Assembly (NCBI RefSeq): GCF_011806455.1
Contig: NZ_JAATOT010000002.1
Coordinates: 488,493 to 552,492 of the forward strand
Reading direction: 5' to 3'
DNA length: 64,000 nucleotides
Source: Celeribacter sp. HF31
GTDB taxonomy: Bacteria; Pseudomonadota; Alphaproteobacteria; Rhodobacterales; Rhodobacteraceae
Notes under the pieces: generated by a model
What the model saw: the letters and a program-made list of their open reading frames with translations, nothing else
Databases searched by the model: none
Told to the model about the DNA's origin: nothing
Made by a program: the position numbers and the translations under genes
In this document: positions 16,395-25,845 of the stretch, one piece after another
How the letters are laid out: every line of letters starts with the position of its first letter
Position numbering within the stretch: position 1 is the first letter of the stretch

Positions 16395-17978
16395 TTATAG
16401 GTCGAGCGTCCGGAAGACTTTCGGCAATTCTTCTGGCAGGTCTTCCGCGATCAGGCCGGGACCAAAGCTGCGGGCGGCCTCTGTGTGGAGCCAGGCGGCG
16501 GTTTCGCAGGCTTGATGCGGCGTGAAGCCACGCGCAAGGAGCCCGGTGATCAGCCCCGCGAGCACATCGCCGGAGCCAGCAGTGGCAAGCCAGGGCGCGG
16601 CGCGCTCATAGACGGCGGCATTGATCGAACAGCGCCCGTTTGGCGACGCGATGACGGTGTCCGGGCCTTTGAACAGCACCGTGCAGCCTGCGCGTTCGGC
16701 GGCCGCGCGCGAGGCATCGACTTTGCTGTAGGCGGGGCCTTTGGTAGGCGGTTCAGCCAGTTTCGCCGCGATGTCGGGGAAGAGGCGCTTGAACTCGCCC
16801 GCGTGAGGCGTGAGGACGCAGTTTTCGTGGAGATCGGCAAAGCCGATTTCGCTCTCTGAGAGGGCTGTGAGCGCGTCGGCGTCGAGCACCGTGGCGCGTT
16901 TGGCGGCGAGCGCATGGGGCAGGAATTCCGCGGCGCGCGCGACGCCGAAACCGGGGCCGATGCAGAGCGCATTGAGGCGTTTGTCGGTCAGCACACGGGA
17001 CAGGATTTCCGGCGTGTCGATCTCAGTCAGCATAAGGGCGGTGATCTGGGCGGCGACTTCTGTGACGGCCTCATGCGGGGTGCCGAGGGTGACGAGACCT
17101 GCGCCGACACGCAGAGCGGCGCGGGCGGCGAGACGGGCAGCGCCGGTTTTGCCCGAGAGACCGGAGAGGATCAGGGCATGGCCGTGGGTGTATTTGTGGG
17201 AGTCACCGCCCTTATCAAGCCAAGCTTTATGGATCGGCCCAACGGCTTTAACCGGAGAATTGAGCTTTGCTGGCCTGCCTTTTGACAAGCCGATGTCCAC
17301 CACGACAAGCTTTCCACACTTTTGAGGTCCATCAAAAAGATAATGCCCGCGTTTTGCGCTGTGAAAACTCACAGTCAGATGCGCTGTTGCCGAAGCGCGC
17401 CACCAATGTTCCTCGATCTCGAAGTCTCTCCCACTGTCCGCGCAGAGGCCACTGGGGATGTCGACCGCCACAATGGCCGGCCTCCCGAGGGGATGGTTCG
17501 GCTCGACGGCAAAACAATCGACCATGTCCTCCATATTCCAGAACAGCTCACCAAGCTCGGGCGCGGCGCGCGTGAGCCCAGTGCCGAACAGTGCGTCAAC
17601 CACAAGACTACAGGCCCATGTCTTACGCTCCGAGTAAGACGTAAAAGGCAGCACCTCCCCCATCTCCCCCCACCGCTCATAATTCACCTTCGCATCCGGC
17701 GGCAGTTTTTCGGGATCGCCGTAGAGGAACACCTCCACCTCCCAGCCGCGTTGCTTCAACAGGCGCGCGATGACGAAGCCGTCGCCGCCGTTGTTGCCGG
17801 GGCCGCAGAGGACGACGGCTTTGTAAGAGGATTGCGCCAATTCGGGCCATTCTGCCATGACAGCCTCGACGACGCCCGCGCCTGCGCGTTCCATCAATTC
17901 GAGGCCGGTGACCTCGCCGCTGTCGATGGCGGCTTTCTCGATGGCACGCATTTGCGCGGCGGTGAGAATCTCGGTCAT
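16395..17978 (-). CDS. nnr: Bifunctional NAD(P)H-hydrate epimerase / ADP-dependent NAD(P)H-hydrate dehydratase
   Basis: This 527-residue cytoplasmic enzyme repairs hydrated NADH and NADPH. The N-terminal YjeF_N epimerase domain (1-~220) contains G-P-G-N-N-G-G-D-G-F-V-I (59-70) and a V-D-A-L-F-G-T-G-L motif. The C-terminal ribokinase-like dehydratase domain (~240-527) carries L-T-P-H-A-G-E-F-K and the anion-hole motif G-S-G-D-V-L-A-G. The fused length and domain order match bacterial Nnr. The ATG at 17978 overlaps the stop of a 30-codon ORF that begins with a similar peptide. Confidence 0.95.
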   Translation of the reverse strand: MTEILTAAQMRAIEKAAIDSGEVTGLELMERAGAGVVEAVMAEWPELAQSSYKAVVLCGPGNNGGDGFVIARLLKQRGWEVEVFLYGDPEKLPPDAKVNYERWGEMGEVLPFTSYSERKTWACSLVVDALFGTGLTRAAPELGELFWNMEDMVDCFAVEPNHPLGRPAIVAVDIPSGLCADSGRDFEIEEHWWRASATAHLTVSFHSAKRGHYLFDGPQKCGKLVVVDIGLSKGRPAKLNSPVKAVGPIHKAWLDKGGDSHKYTHGHALILSGLSGKTGAARLAARAALRVGAGLVTLGTPHEAVTEVAAQITALMLTEIDTPEILSRVLTDKRLNALCIGPGFGVARAAEFLPHALAAKRATVLDADALTALSESEIGFADLHENCVLTPHAGEFKRLFPDIAAKLAEPPTKGPAYSKVDASRAAAERAGCTVLFKGPDTVIASPNGRCSINAAVYERAAPWLATAGSGDVLAGLITGLLARGFTPHQACETAAWLHTEAARSFGPGLIAEDLPEELPKVFRTLDL

Positions 17979-18067
17979 GGCCTCCCTCCCCGTGCCATCG
18001 TCGCAACCGCGTTGAAAGACGCGGGATTAGTGGCGCGCATTTGTGCAATGGTCAGCCTTTCTGCCAT
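17975..18067 (-). CDS. 30-residue upstream ORF overlapping the nnr start
   Basis: The ORF starts at ATG 18067 behind a GAGG Shine-Dalgarno (6-base gap) and ends in a TGA overlapping the nnr ATG by 4 bp. Its first residues M-A-E-R-L-T-I-A-Q-M-R-A closely resemble the nnr N-terminus M-T-E-I-L-T-A-A-Q-M-R-A; after that the two differ. It may be a relic of a partial duplication or a leader peptide that couples translation into nnr. It is too short for a fold. Confidence 0.45.
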   Translation of the reverse strand: MAERLTIAQMRATNPASFNAVATMARGGRP

Positions 18068-18122
18068 AAAAAACCTCATAAGTTTTTAAATTGCCCTTTT
18101 TGAATCCACTACGCACAAATAA

Positions 18123-18578
<456 letters not shown>

Positions 18579-18666
18579 GGGAGGCGCATGGCGCGGAGCC
18601 GAGGGGTAATCCGGGGTCGCGCCTTTCGCCAAAACGCAATTATCAACCAAAGGGACAAGGTCAAAA

Positions 18667-20073
18667 ATGAGCATCCAAGACGTTCTCAAGACCATGAAGG
18701 ACGAAGACGTCCAATATGTAGACGTGCGGTTCACCGACCCGCGCGGCAAGCTTCAGCACGTGACGCTGCGCCACACGGAAGTGGACGAAGACTTCTTTGA
18801 AGAAGGCTTCATGTTCGACGGCTCCTCCATCGCTGGCTGGAAATCCATCGAAGAATCCGACATGAAGCTGATCCCGGATCCGGCATCTGCTTACATCGAC
18901 CCGTTCTACGCCGAAAAAACCCTCTGCGTGCACTGCACCGTGGTTGAGCCGGACACCGGCGAATCCTACGACCGCGACCCGCGCGGCTGTGCACAACGCG
19001 CCGAAGCCTACCTGAAATCCTCCGGCATCGGCGACGCGTTTTACTGCGGCCCGGAAGCGGAATTCTTCCTCTTCGACGACGTGCGCTACTCCGTCACCCC
19101 GAACAAAGTGGGCTATCAGATCGACGCCGATGGCGCCGCCTGGAACACCGACGCTGAGTTCGAAATGGGCAACCTGGGCCACCGTCCGGGCTACAAAGGC
19201 GGCTATTTCCCGGTGAACCCGTCCGACGACGGCCAGGACATCCGTGGCGAAATGCTGACCACCATGGCCAACATGGGCATGAAGGTCGACAAGCACCACC
19301 ACGAGGTGGCAACGTCCCAGCACGAGCTTGGCATGATCTTCGGCCAGCTCACCGAGCAAGCCGACAACCTGCAGAAATACAAATACGTGATCCACAACGT
19401 GGCTCTGGCCTATGGCCGTTCCGCGACCTTCATGCCGAAGCCGATCAAAGGCGACAACGGCTCGGGTATGCACGTGAACATGTCGATCTGGAAAGACGGC
19501 AAGCCGCTCTTCGCTGGCGACAAATATGCCGATCTCTCCGACGAAGCCCTGTGGTTCATCGGCGGCATCCTGAAGCACGCCAAAGCGCTCAATGCCTTCA
19601 CCAACCCGTCCACCAACTCCTACAAACGTCTGATCCCGGGCTTCGAAGCTCCGGTTCTGCGTGCGTATTCCGCCCGTAACCGTTCCGGTTGTGTGCGTAT
19701 TCCGTGGGCCGAATCCCCGAAAGCGAAACGCGTCGAGGCCCGCTTCCCCGACCCAAGCGCAAACCCGTATCTCTGCTTCGCAGCGCTTCTGATGGCCGGC
19801 CTCGACGGCATCAAGAACAAGATCGATCCGGGTGCAGCAAGCGACAAAGACCTCTACGATCTGCCGCCGGAAGAACTGGCCGAGATCCCGACCGTTTGCG
19901 GCTCGCTCCGTGAAGCGCTCGAAGAGCTCGAAAAAGACATGGACTTCCTCACCGCAGGCGACGTGTTCACCAAGAGCCAGATCGAAGGCTACCTCGACCT
20001 CAAATGGGAAGAAGTGTACTCCTACGAGCACACCCCGCACCCGGTCGAGTACGAAATGTACTACTCCTGCTAA
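18667..20073 (+). CDS. glnA: Glutamine synthetase, type I
   Basis: This 468-residue enzyme makes glutamine from glutamate, ammonia and ATP, and forms a dodecamer. Signature elements include F-D-G-S-S near residue 55, N-G-S-G-M-H-V-N (ATP site region) and R-I-P-W-A at the substrate site. The adenylylation tyrosine in K-D-L-Y-D-L falls at residue 397, the same number as in enterobacteria, so GlnE control is expected. It follows glnB and is closed by a terminator at 20098. Codon use is strongly biased, as in highly expressed genes. Confidence 0.97.
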   Translation: MSIQDVLKTMKDEDVQYVDVRFTDPRGKLQHVTLRHTEVDEDFFEEGFMFDGSSIAGWKSIEESDMKLIPDPASAYIDPFYAEKTLCVHCTVVEPDTGESYDRDPRGCAQRAEAYLKSSGIGDAFYCGPEAEFFLFDDVRYSVTPNKVGYQIDADGAAWNTDAEFEMGNLGHRPGYKGGYFPVNPSDDGQDIRGEMLTTMANMGMKVDKHHHEVATSQHELGMIFGQLTEQADNLQKYKYVIHNVALAYGRSATFMPKPIKGDNGSGMHVNMSIWKDGKPLFAGDKYADLSDEALWFIGGILKHAKALNAFTNPSTNSYKRLIPGFEAPVLRAYSARNRSGCVRIPWAESPKAKRVEARFPDPSANPYLCFAALLMAGLDGIKNKIDPGAASDKDLYDLPPEELAEIPTVCGSLREALEELEKDMDFLTAGDVFTKSQIEGYLDLKWEEVYSYEHTPHPVEYEMYYSC

Positions 20074-20097
20074 GCGGCACGAGACTTACAGATTTGG

Positions 20098-20129
20098 AAA
20101 GGGCTCCTTCTCGGGGGCCCTTTTCTTTT
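20098..20129 (+). terminator. glnBA terminator
   Basis: AAGGGC and GCCCTT pair around a C-rich/T-rich loop (TCCTTCTCGGG allows further pairing) and are followed by TTTTCTTTT, 24 bp after the glnA stop. Confidence 0.8.
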
Positions 20130-20260
20130 GAGAGCGAAAGAACCCCACAACATTTCACAATTTTCAAAAACATATCCCGATGCGGGCACAGTTTGGCCAT
20201 GTTCCTATGCGAGGCTCAGACAAAGCAAATTTTTAAAAGACAAGACATTGAGGCCAAATC

Positions 20261-21493
20261 GTGAGCGCATCTATCGAACAAAAATCGTCTTCTTCATCTT
20301 CCCCTCTGCACCTCAAAAAAATCTTCATTTCGAAACCCAGCATGCAAGAAAACGCCAAATATTACGATGCTTGGTCCTCGCTACACGATTATACTCAGGC
20401 GGCTATCCATTCAGCCGGTTTTCTAGCAGGGGAATTCCCGATTGAAGCCTCTTGGCTATTCGCGGCCGATTATTACATCGGTGAGGCCATGAACGGCGGG
20501 CATTCGCGTTATCTGGGCAATCTTTCCAATCTCATGGGAAACAATGACCACATGATTCCATATGCGCTCAAAGGTCTCCAGTTGATTGGGTGCACACAGT
20601 ATCGTGACATTCTGCAGGGTGTATTAAGATGGCAGAGAGACTTCCCTGAAGACGCAGCTTCTCAGAATGGCTTCACACAAAGAGCTCAGGCTCTTGATAA
20701 GTTCGATGAGAGTTTTTTTGCTCTGGACGACGAAACCTATTACCTCGCAGTCCGAGAATGGCTTAAAACCTCACCGCTTGTCGAATTTCTGTCTGAGGAA
20801 GAATGTCGCGAGAGACGTAAAAATCTCTACCGTCAAAACCCGAATTTTGAGCTGCGCAAGCGTGCCAAAATCATCGAAGCCCAAGACGATCTGCTAACGC
20901 AGGGAATTATCTCAATCTTCAGGGCGAGCGTAGCTGGTTTTTATGTAAACGAAGAGACTTTCCTTATTGAAAGCATAAGCCAAGCGCGAGACAAGAAGAA
21001 CCCCTTCTTTAACTCGAAGGGGGGCGACTTTACCGATCCTGCGAATATGGTCTGGAAACTCAAAACCGAAGTCGGGCAATTTTTCGGCTTTGTCACTTCA
21101 GACGAGGTGGTCATCTGCGACGACGTCAGTAAAAATGGTGTTTACCATAGCATTTTTCGCCGTTCGCTGAAAGAGGTCGCTGAACTACAAAAACGTGCAG
21201 CCCAACAAAAACCGACACGCTATGCGTACGAACTTTTGAAACAGGTCGCCCCCTCTGAAAGCATCGCCTATCTAAGTTTCCTTACAGACGAAGACTTTCC
21301 GGAGGAAATTTCTAAATCCTGCATGTTCTACTTCATCAGGTGCCAAAGCGGTGCCCTGTATTTAATGATGGTAAACGATAAGATCGTTAACTTGTACAGT
21401 CGGGAAACCATTGAAACCGTTGAAGCCATAGCGTCTTTGAAAGGGAAAGCTCTGGACACTCTCAGGGCCCAGGATTTTAGCAAACTTATGTGA
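20261..21493 (+). CDS. DUF4375 (DMP19)-like protein
   Basis: This 410-residue protein is probably cytoplasmic, with no signal peptide or membrane segment. Residues about 70-110 hold F-A-A-D-Y-Y-I-G-E-A-M-N-G-G-H and Y-A-L-K-G-L-Q-L-I-G, resembling the N-G-G core of DUF4375/DMP19 proteins. The C-terminal ~200 residues are unrecognised and include an F-F-G-F-V-T-S-D-E strand. GTG 20261 was used as the start; ATG 20342 is an alternative. It is AT-richer than glnA next to it, which hints at acquisition. Function is unknown. Confidence 0.6.
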   Translation: MSASIEQKSSSSSSPLHLKKIFISKPSMQENAKYYDAWSSLHDYTQAAIHSAGFLAGEFPIEASWLFAADYYIGEAMNGGHSRYLGNLSNLMGNNDHMIPYALKGLQLIGCTQYRDILQGVLRWQRDFPEDAASQNGFTQRAQALDKFDESFFALDDETYYLAVREWLKTSPLVEFLSEEECRERRKNLYRQNPNFELRKRAKIIEAQDDLLTQGIISIFRASVAGFYVNEETFLIESISQARDKKNPFFNSKGGDFTDPANMVWKLKTEVGQFFGFVTSDEVVICDDVSKNGVYHSIFRRSLKEVAELQKRAAQQKPTRYAYELLKQVAPSESIAYLSFLTDEDFPEEISKSCMFYFIRCQSGALYLMMVNDKIVNLYSRETIETVEAIASLKGKALDTLRAQDFSKLM

Positions 21494-21531
21494 CGTTCGA
21501 CTTTTGGGGGGACGTGGCCCCGGCTGGCCCC

Positions 21532-22407
21532 TCAATTCGACTGCTTCCGACGCAGGGCGCACAGGACAAACGCCGGGTCCACCTCGCAGCGTTCCGCGCG
21601 GATTTGCGCCCAGATCAGCCCGGTGAAAATCACCGTCCCGCCAAGGATATTGCCGACAAGCGCGGGCAGGATAAATCCGAAGACGCCCTCTCCCACCGTG
21701 AGATGATCGGTCAGCATCAGCAGAACCGCTTCACTGGTCCCGGCGATCACATGAGAGAACCCTGCCAGAGAGATCAGCCAGGTGACCAGAATGATCAGAA
21801 ACAGTTTTGCGGAGCCTGCGTTGGGCATCATCCAGACCAGACAGGCGATGAGCCACCCGGCCCCAACGCCCAGAAACAGCACCTGCCAGACGCCGCCCTC
21901 GACCGCGTGCTCAGAAATCGTCACCAGCGCCTCAAACACCTCCGGCTCGGTGAAACGGATGTGATAGACCGCCGCGGCAAAGAGTGCCGATCCGGCGAGG
22001 TTGAACAGCAAAACGATGCCCCAAAGCTGCATGATCCGCACGAACACCCGAGGCGTCGGGCGGGTCAGAAACGGCACGACGGCGGTGATGGTGTTCTCGG
22101 TGAAAAGCTGCATTTTCCCCATGATCACAATGACAAAGCCGATGGCATAGCCGAGGTTTTCCACCAGAGGACGCCACTGAGCATCCGGAAGATGCGCATG
22201 AAACAAAGCCTTGCCCAGCACTGAGAACCCAAGCGCCAACCCCGCGATCATTGCGGACATGGCCAGAGACGAGTTCGGCCGTTGCAATTCCTCGGCGCCT
22301 TCGCGGCGGATCACCTCAAAGACCAGAGGCGCGGCCATGCTCGACGCCTCTTCGAGCACCTCTTCCTGATGCGCCTCGGATTGATGTGTTGTTGTTTTCT
22401 GCGACAT
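21532..22407 (-). CDS. Formate/nitrite transporter (FNT) family channel
   Basis: This 291-residue inner-membrane protein has an acidic cytoplasmic N-terminus (E-E-V-L-E-E-A-S-S) and six predicted transmembrane segments, as in FocA/NirC pentameric channels. The G-K-M-Q-L-F-T-E-N-T motif and the F-S-H-V-I-A-G-T half-helix with its conserved His region are visible. Sequence style is closest to the YfdC-like branch, whose substrate is unsettled. ATG 22407 was preferred over an upstream in-frame start because the extra residues lack family character. Confidence 0.85.
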   Translation of the reverse strand: MSQKTTTHQSEAHQEEVLEEASSMAAPLVFEVIRREGAEELQRPNSSLAMSAMIAGLALGFSVLGKALFHAHLPDAQWRPLVENLGYAIGFVIVIMGKMQLFTENTITAVVPFLTRPTPRVFVRIMQLWGIVLLFNLAGSALFAAAVYHIRFTEPEVFEALVTISEHAVEGGVWQVLFLGVGAGWLIACLVWMMPNAGSAKLFLIILVTWLISLAGFSHVIAGTSEAVLLMLTDHLTVGEGVFGFILPALVGNILGGTVIFTGLIWAQIRAERCEVDPAFVLCALRRKQSN

Positions 22408-22512
22408 GTTCCGCCCCGTCCTTCGCGATTCAACTCGCATGCGGGTCAACGCCGCAGGGGCCGTTGCTGTTCCCATCTGTTTTCATCCGCGCCATTGCGG
22501 TAAGTCGTCACC

Positions 22513-22944
22513 ATGACCATCACACTGCGCCCGCATCACCTTTTGTGCCTCCTGACCTATGTCGGCAAAGGCTATTCCCCCGCCTTCGTCGCGGGCTATG
22601 ACCGGATCGTCGCGCGTCTGAACGCGGGCGAAGAGGTCGAAATCACGGCGGGCCCGGATGACATCTGCGCGCCGATTGCCTGCGATCTCAGGGAACATTG
22701 CCACGGCCCCTCGGTGATCTCGCGGGACACCCGCGCCGCGCAGGATGTGGGTCATCTTCTGAGTACAGAGATCACCCCCGGCGCGCGTCTGACCCTGACG
22801 CCGGAGAGCACCAGAGCTTTGCGCCGGGGCTTTGCCACAGGCGACATCCGAAGCGCCTGCCCGGGCTGCGAGTGGGAGGCGCTCTGCACCAAGGTGGCCA
22901 AAGACGGCTATCCCGATGTGCGGTTCAGGCCCTCGGTCACTTGA
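22513..22944 (+). CDS. DUF1284 domain protein
   Basis: This 143-residue cytoplasmic protein starts L-R-P-H-H-L-L-C-L-L-T-Y-V-G-K-G-Y-S, the hallmark of DUF1284. Eight cysteines, including C-A-P-I-A-C, R-E-H-C and C-P-G-C-E-W-E-A-L-C, suggest an Fe-S or other metal site; that is inference. It is transcribed divergently from the FNT channel. Biochemical function is unknown. Confidence 0.85.
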   Translation: MTITLRPHHLLCLLTYVGKGYSPAFVAGYDRIVARLNAGEEVEITAGPDDICAPIACDLREHCHGPSVISRDTRAAQDVGHLLSTEITPGARLTLTPESTRALRRGFATGDIRSACPGCEWEALCTKVAKDGYPDVRFRPSVT

Positions 22945-23001
22945 TCCCATAGATCTTCGGACCTATTCTGATTACAAACCAATAGATTAATGGAATTTGC
23001 A

Positions 23002-23562
23002 ATGACCTCCTTCCGCCTTCCCCTCGCCGCCTCTGCCCTTTTCGCGCTCGCTGCCTGTGGCGGCGATGTCATCCCGGATTACGAGAGCTACAAAACCGCC
23101 AACCCCTATGGCTCCGGCGCAGGACAGGTCACGACGGCCCCGGCCCCCGTCGCCGCAAGTGCCGCGCCCTCTGTGCCCGCCACACCGGTCGCATCATCGG
23201 GTGTCGCAGCAGATGTAGCATCGCGCACACCCGCCATGACAGGCAGCCGGGTCGCGTTCAAAATGACCTATGAAACCAACCGCATGGGCGGCACCGCCCG
23301 CGTCAATGGCGAGACGGTCGAAGTGCGCCGCGCCGGAAAGGCCACCTCGGGCAATGTCACCTATGTGGTGATGTTCATGGGCAAATCCGGTCGCCCGACG
23401 GCGATCGCGCCCGCCCAACAGCCCGGAATCGCCGCAGATGTCGTGCGCGGCATGAGCCTGTGTCAGGTGACAGAACCGGCCATGGCCTCAAGCGGCGATG
23501 TCTTGTCCTTTGTCGGCGGCGTGCCGGAAGCGCGCTATATCGTCAAGGCGGTTTGCCCTTAA
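23002..23562 (+). CDS. Putative lipoprotein
   Basis: This 186-residue protein begins with a signal peptide ending in a lipobox (F-A-L-A-A-C-G-G), so it is probably lipid-anchored in the envelope. A Pro/Ala/Ser-rich linker (about 35-75) precedes a compact C-terminal domain of alternating strands (V-A-F-K-M-T-Y-E-T-N-R-M-G-G-T-A-R-V). ATG 22990 would add four residues. No family name can be assigned. Confidence 0.75.
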   Translation: MTSFRLPLAASALFALAACGGDVIPDYESYKTANPYGSGAGQVTTAPAPVAASAAPSVPATPVASSGVAADVASRTPAMTGSRVAFKMTYETNRMGGTARVNGETVEVRRAGKATSGNVTYVVMFMGKSGRPTAIAPAQQPGIAADVVRGMSLCQVTEPAMASSGDVLSFVGGVPEARYIVKAVCP

Positions 23563-23664
23563 GGCAATCCCCTGCCGCGTCCCTCGACATTTTCCCCCTG
23601 ACAGAACGGGCGGGCCGACGCATTCTTGCTCTATATCGCCCAATCACGTCAGGGAGAGCCTCAT

Positions 23665-24468
23665 ATGAGCCGTGTAAAAAGTGTTGGTTTGGCCGGGTCG
23701 ACCGGTCTGTTGGTGGTGTTGGCGCAGGCTGGCGTCGCGGAAAATGCCCGCATTGTCAGTTGCGAAGCCGGGCATGGCTGTACCTTGGAAGAGGCCACAA
23801 TCTCGATTGAAGATGCCGCCATCGTCTATGGCATCGACCCCGACACAGTGGCGCAGGACAGCCATGTGATCTTGCGCGCGCCTGATGGGATGGGCGGCAC
23901 GATCATTGCCGCCGATCCGCAGCAATTGCACGAAGACAACGGTGGCGTGCTTGAGATCCCCCATGTCATCCCGGTGATGCAGGACGGCACAGAACAGGCC
24001 GCCATCGAGGTCTTTGAAGGGGACGCGGGTGCGGATGGCGAGATTGTCCCCGAAGACGGGCTTTGGACCGTCACCTTTCGCGAGATGACCCAGAAAAATT
24101 GTAGCGCGATGATGATGAACATGCTGCAAGGCATGGCAGAGCAACCGCCGCAAAGCCATGAGATCGCGTGGCACGGCTCGAACCATCCCGATGCGCTCAA
24201 TTTCCTCAATCCGCAGGGGCAGAGCCTGAGTTGGACCCAGACCGGCCCGAACAGTTATGAGGGCGAAGTTTTGGCCAATGCGGGCGAGAATATGGATATT
24301 TCCGCCGATGTCGGCTTTGAGGTCAAAACACCGACCCTGATCGAGACCTCCTCGGTGCTGAACCTCGCGATGATGTTGCAGGGCGACCCGGAGACGCTCG
24401 CCGTGTTTCAGAACATGGGCATGGCCGACTGCGAACTCACGATGCTCTTTGACATGACAAAGGGCTGA
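23665..24468 (+). CDS. Predicted secreted protein, uncharacterised
   Basis: This 267-residue protein has a cleavable signal peptide (hydrophobic L-L-V-V-L-A-Q-A, then G-V-A before E-N). ATG 23665 follows A-G-G-G-A-G-A-G closely. The mature part is acidic, has cysteines in S-C-E-A-G-H-G-C, K-N-C and D-C-E, and is rich in beta strands. It is likely periplasmic with at least one disulfide. No enzymatic motif was found. Confidence 0.7.
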   Translation: MSRVKSVGLAGSTGLLVVLAQAGVAENARIVSCEAGHGCTLEEATISIEDAAIVYGIDPDTVAQDSHVILRAPDGMGGTIIAADPQQLHEDNGGVLEIPHVIPVMQDGTEQAAIEVFEGDAGADGEIVPEDGLWTVTFREMTQKNCSAMMMNMLQGMAEQPPQSHEIAWHGSNHPDALNFLNPQGQSLSWTQTGPNSYEGEVLANAGENMDISADVGFEVKTPTLIETSSVLNLAMMLQGDPETLAVFQNMGMADCELTMLFDMTKG

Positions 24469-24484
24469 GCGCGGCTTTTTCCCG

Positions 24485-24513
24485 ATCCTGCCCAAATCCT
24501 GCCCAAATCCTGC
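24485..24513. repeat. Short 11-bp tandem repeat
   Basis: ATCCTGCCCAA occurs twice in direct succession followed by a partial third unit, just after the stop of the secreted-protein gene. It may be replication slippage; no role is evident. Confidence 0.7.
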
Positions 24514-24563
24514 CGTGGCGCCTCGCGAAGGTGAGGTTCAAGAGATCAGATGAAGAGGCGCCC

Positions 24564-25100
24564 ATGTTTGGCCCCATGTTGGGATTGTCGCGTGAGCTGC
24601 ACCCGCTCGACAGCCGCCACCCGAACAACCGCAAAATCGACCGCGCCCTCAAAGCGCGGCGCGAGGGCTTTCGCACGGCGGAAAAAGGCCATGCGACACG
24701 GCATTTTTTCCTGCCGCCCAAGGCAGAGACCGCCCGCAGCCGTCTGGCGGAATTGAAAAGCAAACCGCACCTCAACCACAGCCAAGAACGCGAGGTGACA
24801 CGTCTCGAGGCCCGGCTTTACGAGCTGGACCGGGATCAGGTCGAAAAAGACACGCTCAAAAGCGTGCCCCTGCCCCTGCGTTTGATGTTTGGCGCCCCGA
24901 TCCGCGCCTATGCGATGATGCGCGGGCAATGGTCGGTGCGTGGGCGCAAACAGCGGGACCGTTGGACGATCTGGCATGTACTGGCGATCGGTGCGGTTCT
25001 CCTCCCGGCAATCTACACCGAAGGCGGCCTTGGCCCGGCGATAGAGGCATTGCTCGACGGGCTAAGGATCGGCAGCACCTCGCTGATCACCAAACCATGA
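24564..25100 (+). CDS. Uncharacterised protein with one membrane segment
   Basis: This 178-residue protein is strongly basic in its first two thirds (R-A-L-K-A-R-R-E-G-F-R-T-A-E-K-G) and has a coiled-coil-like stretch (about 70-105). One hydrophobic segment (W-H-V-L-A-I-G-A-V-L-L-P-A-I-Y) sits near residue 150. ATG 24564 follows GAAGAGG at good spacing. It overlaps the next small membrane gene by 4 bp, so the two are probably co-translated. Family not recognised. Confidence 0.65.
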   Translation: MFGPMLGLSRELHPLDSRHPNNRKIDRALKARREGFRTAEKGHATRHFFLPPKAETARSRLAELKSKPHLNHSQEREVTRLEARLYELDRDQVEKDTLKSVPLPLRLMFGAPIRAYAMMRGQWSVRGRKQRDRWTIWHVLAIGAVLLPAIYTEGGLGPAIEALLDGLRIGSTSLITKP

Positions 25101-25279
25101 AGTATCACCCGAGCCCCAGCCGCTTTGCCCGTTTCATCGACGGCCTCTACAGCATGGGGTTCTGGTTTCGCCTCAGCGGGTTCTGCATCTTTCTCGGCCT
25201 GCTTGTGGTTCAGGACGAGTTGCGCCACGCCGTTTTCGGTTTGCTGCGAGATGGCATCGTCAACCTGATGGGGCCTTAA
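25097..25279 (+). CDS. Small membrane protein, 60 residues
   Basis: The ATG overlaps the stop of the preceding gene (ATGA). The protein has a basic start (F-A-R-F-I-D-G-L-Y), one transmembrane helix (F-R-L-S-G-F-C-I-F-L-G-L-L-V-V) and a short tail. Its stop codon is formed by the terminal TTAAAGCG of a repeat element. Confidence 0.6.
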   Translation: MKYHPSPSRFARFIDGLYSMGFWFRLSGFCIFLGLLVVQDELRHAVFGLLRDGIVNLMGP

Positions 25280-25392
25280 AGCGTTTTTCGTTTAATCTGT
25301 TTCAGATTGAGCGAAAAACGTTGCCACACTGAATTGATATTGCTCCGTTTCTCAAAAATTGAGTGCCTCAAGTTTTTTGAGAAACGCTTTAA
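25276..25392. repeat. 117-bp double-hairpin repeat, copy 1
   Basis: The ends are inverted (TTAAAGCGTTT and AAACGCTTTAA). Inside are two long hairpins: CGTTTTTCG...AATCTG/CAGATT...CGAAAAACG, and GTTTCTCAAAAA/TTTTTGAGAAAC with a TTGAG/CTCAA top. They are separated by a unique-looking CCACACTGAATTGATATTG spacer. It lies between two convergent genes and supplies both stop codons. A second copy lies at 29353-29466. Confidence 0.9.
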
Positions 25393-25805
25393 CGCCAATA
25401 GCGGGTCTGAAACCGGTAATCCTTGCGCGGGCCGGTGACGCGCCAATTGGCCGTCCAATTGGGCCAATCCCCGAACTCATAGCGCACCTGATAGCTATCC
25501 GGGTCGCAGGCATGATCGGCCTCGGGCGCGGAGGCATTCGGGTCGAAGCTATGAAAAAAACGCCCGTCGTCGAAGAACACCGCGATCTCTTGCGTCACCG
25601 CGCGCCAAAGATAGCGCCGCTCCGCCTGCAACGGCTTGTCGCGCCCCGGCAGGTGCAAAAAGCCGCGCTCGTCCTGCCAAAATCCGCCCTCACCGTCCGC
25701 CACAAAGTCGCAGGTGCCCGTCAGGTCAGACCGCGCATCGGCACGAAAATCCTCAATCTCGCGCGCCATGGACCAGCGCCCGGCAAAGTCTTGCAATCGG
25801 ATCAT
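25389..25805 (-). CDS. DUF6314 family protein
   Basis: This is a 138-residue cytoplasmic protein. The pattern L-x-D-F-A-G-R-W...R-x-I-x-D-F near the start, A-E-R-R-Y-L-W-R in the middle and F-F-D-D-G-R-F-F-H-S-F matches the lipocalin-like DUF6314 family, which I know from Rhodobacterales. ATG 25805 follows GAGGAG. The TAA stop is part of the repeat element. Function is unknown; small-ligand binding is only a fold-based guess. Confidence 0.75.
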   Translation of the reverse strand: MIRLQDFAGRWSMAREIEDFRADARSDLTGTCDFVADGEGGFWQDERGFLHLPGRDKPLQAERRYLWRAVTQEIAVFFDDGRFFHSFDPNASAPEADHACDPDSYQVRYEFGDWPNWTANWRVTGPRKDYRFQTRYWR

Positions 25806-25845
25806 CACGCTCCTCTCGACGCCCCGCGCGCCCCTCTTGGGCCGG

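Noticed and set aside
18661..20040. 459-residue antisense ORF over glnA
   Set aside because: High-GC codon bias of glnA keeps the opposite frame open; the product is His/Val/Arg-rich with no domain, and glnA is certain.
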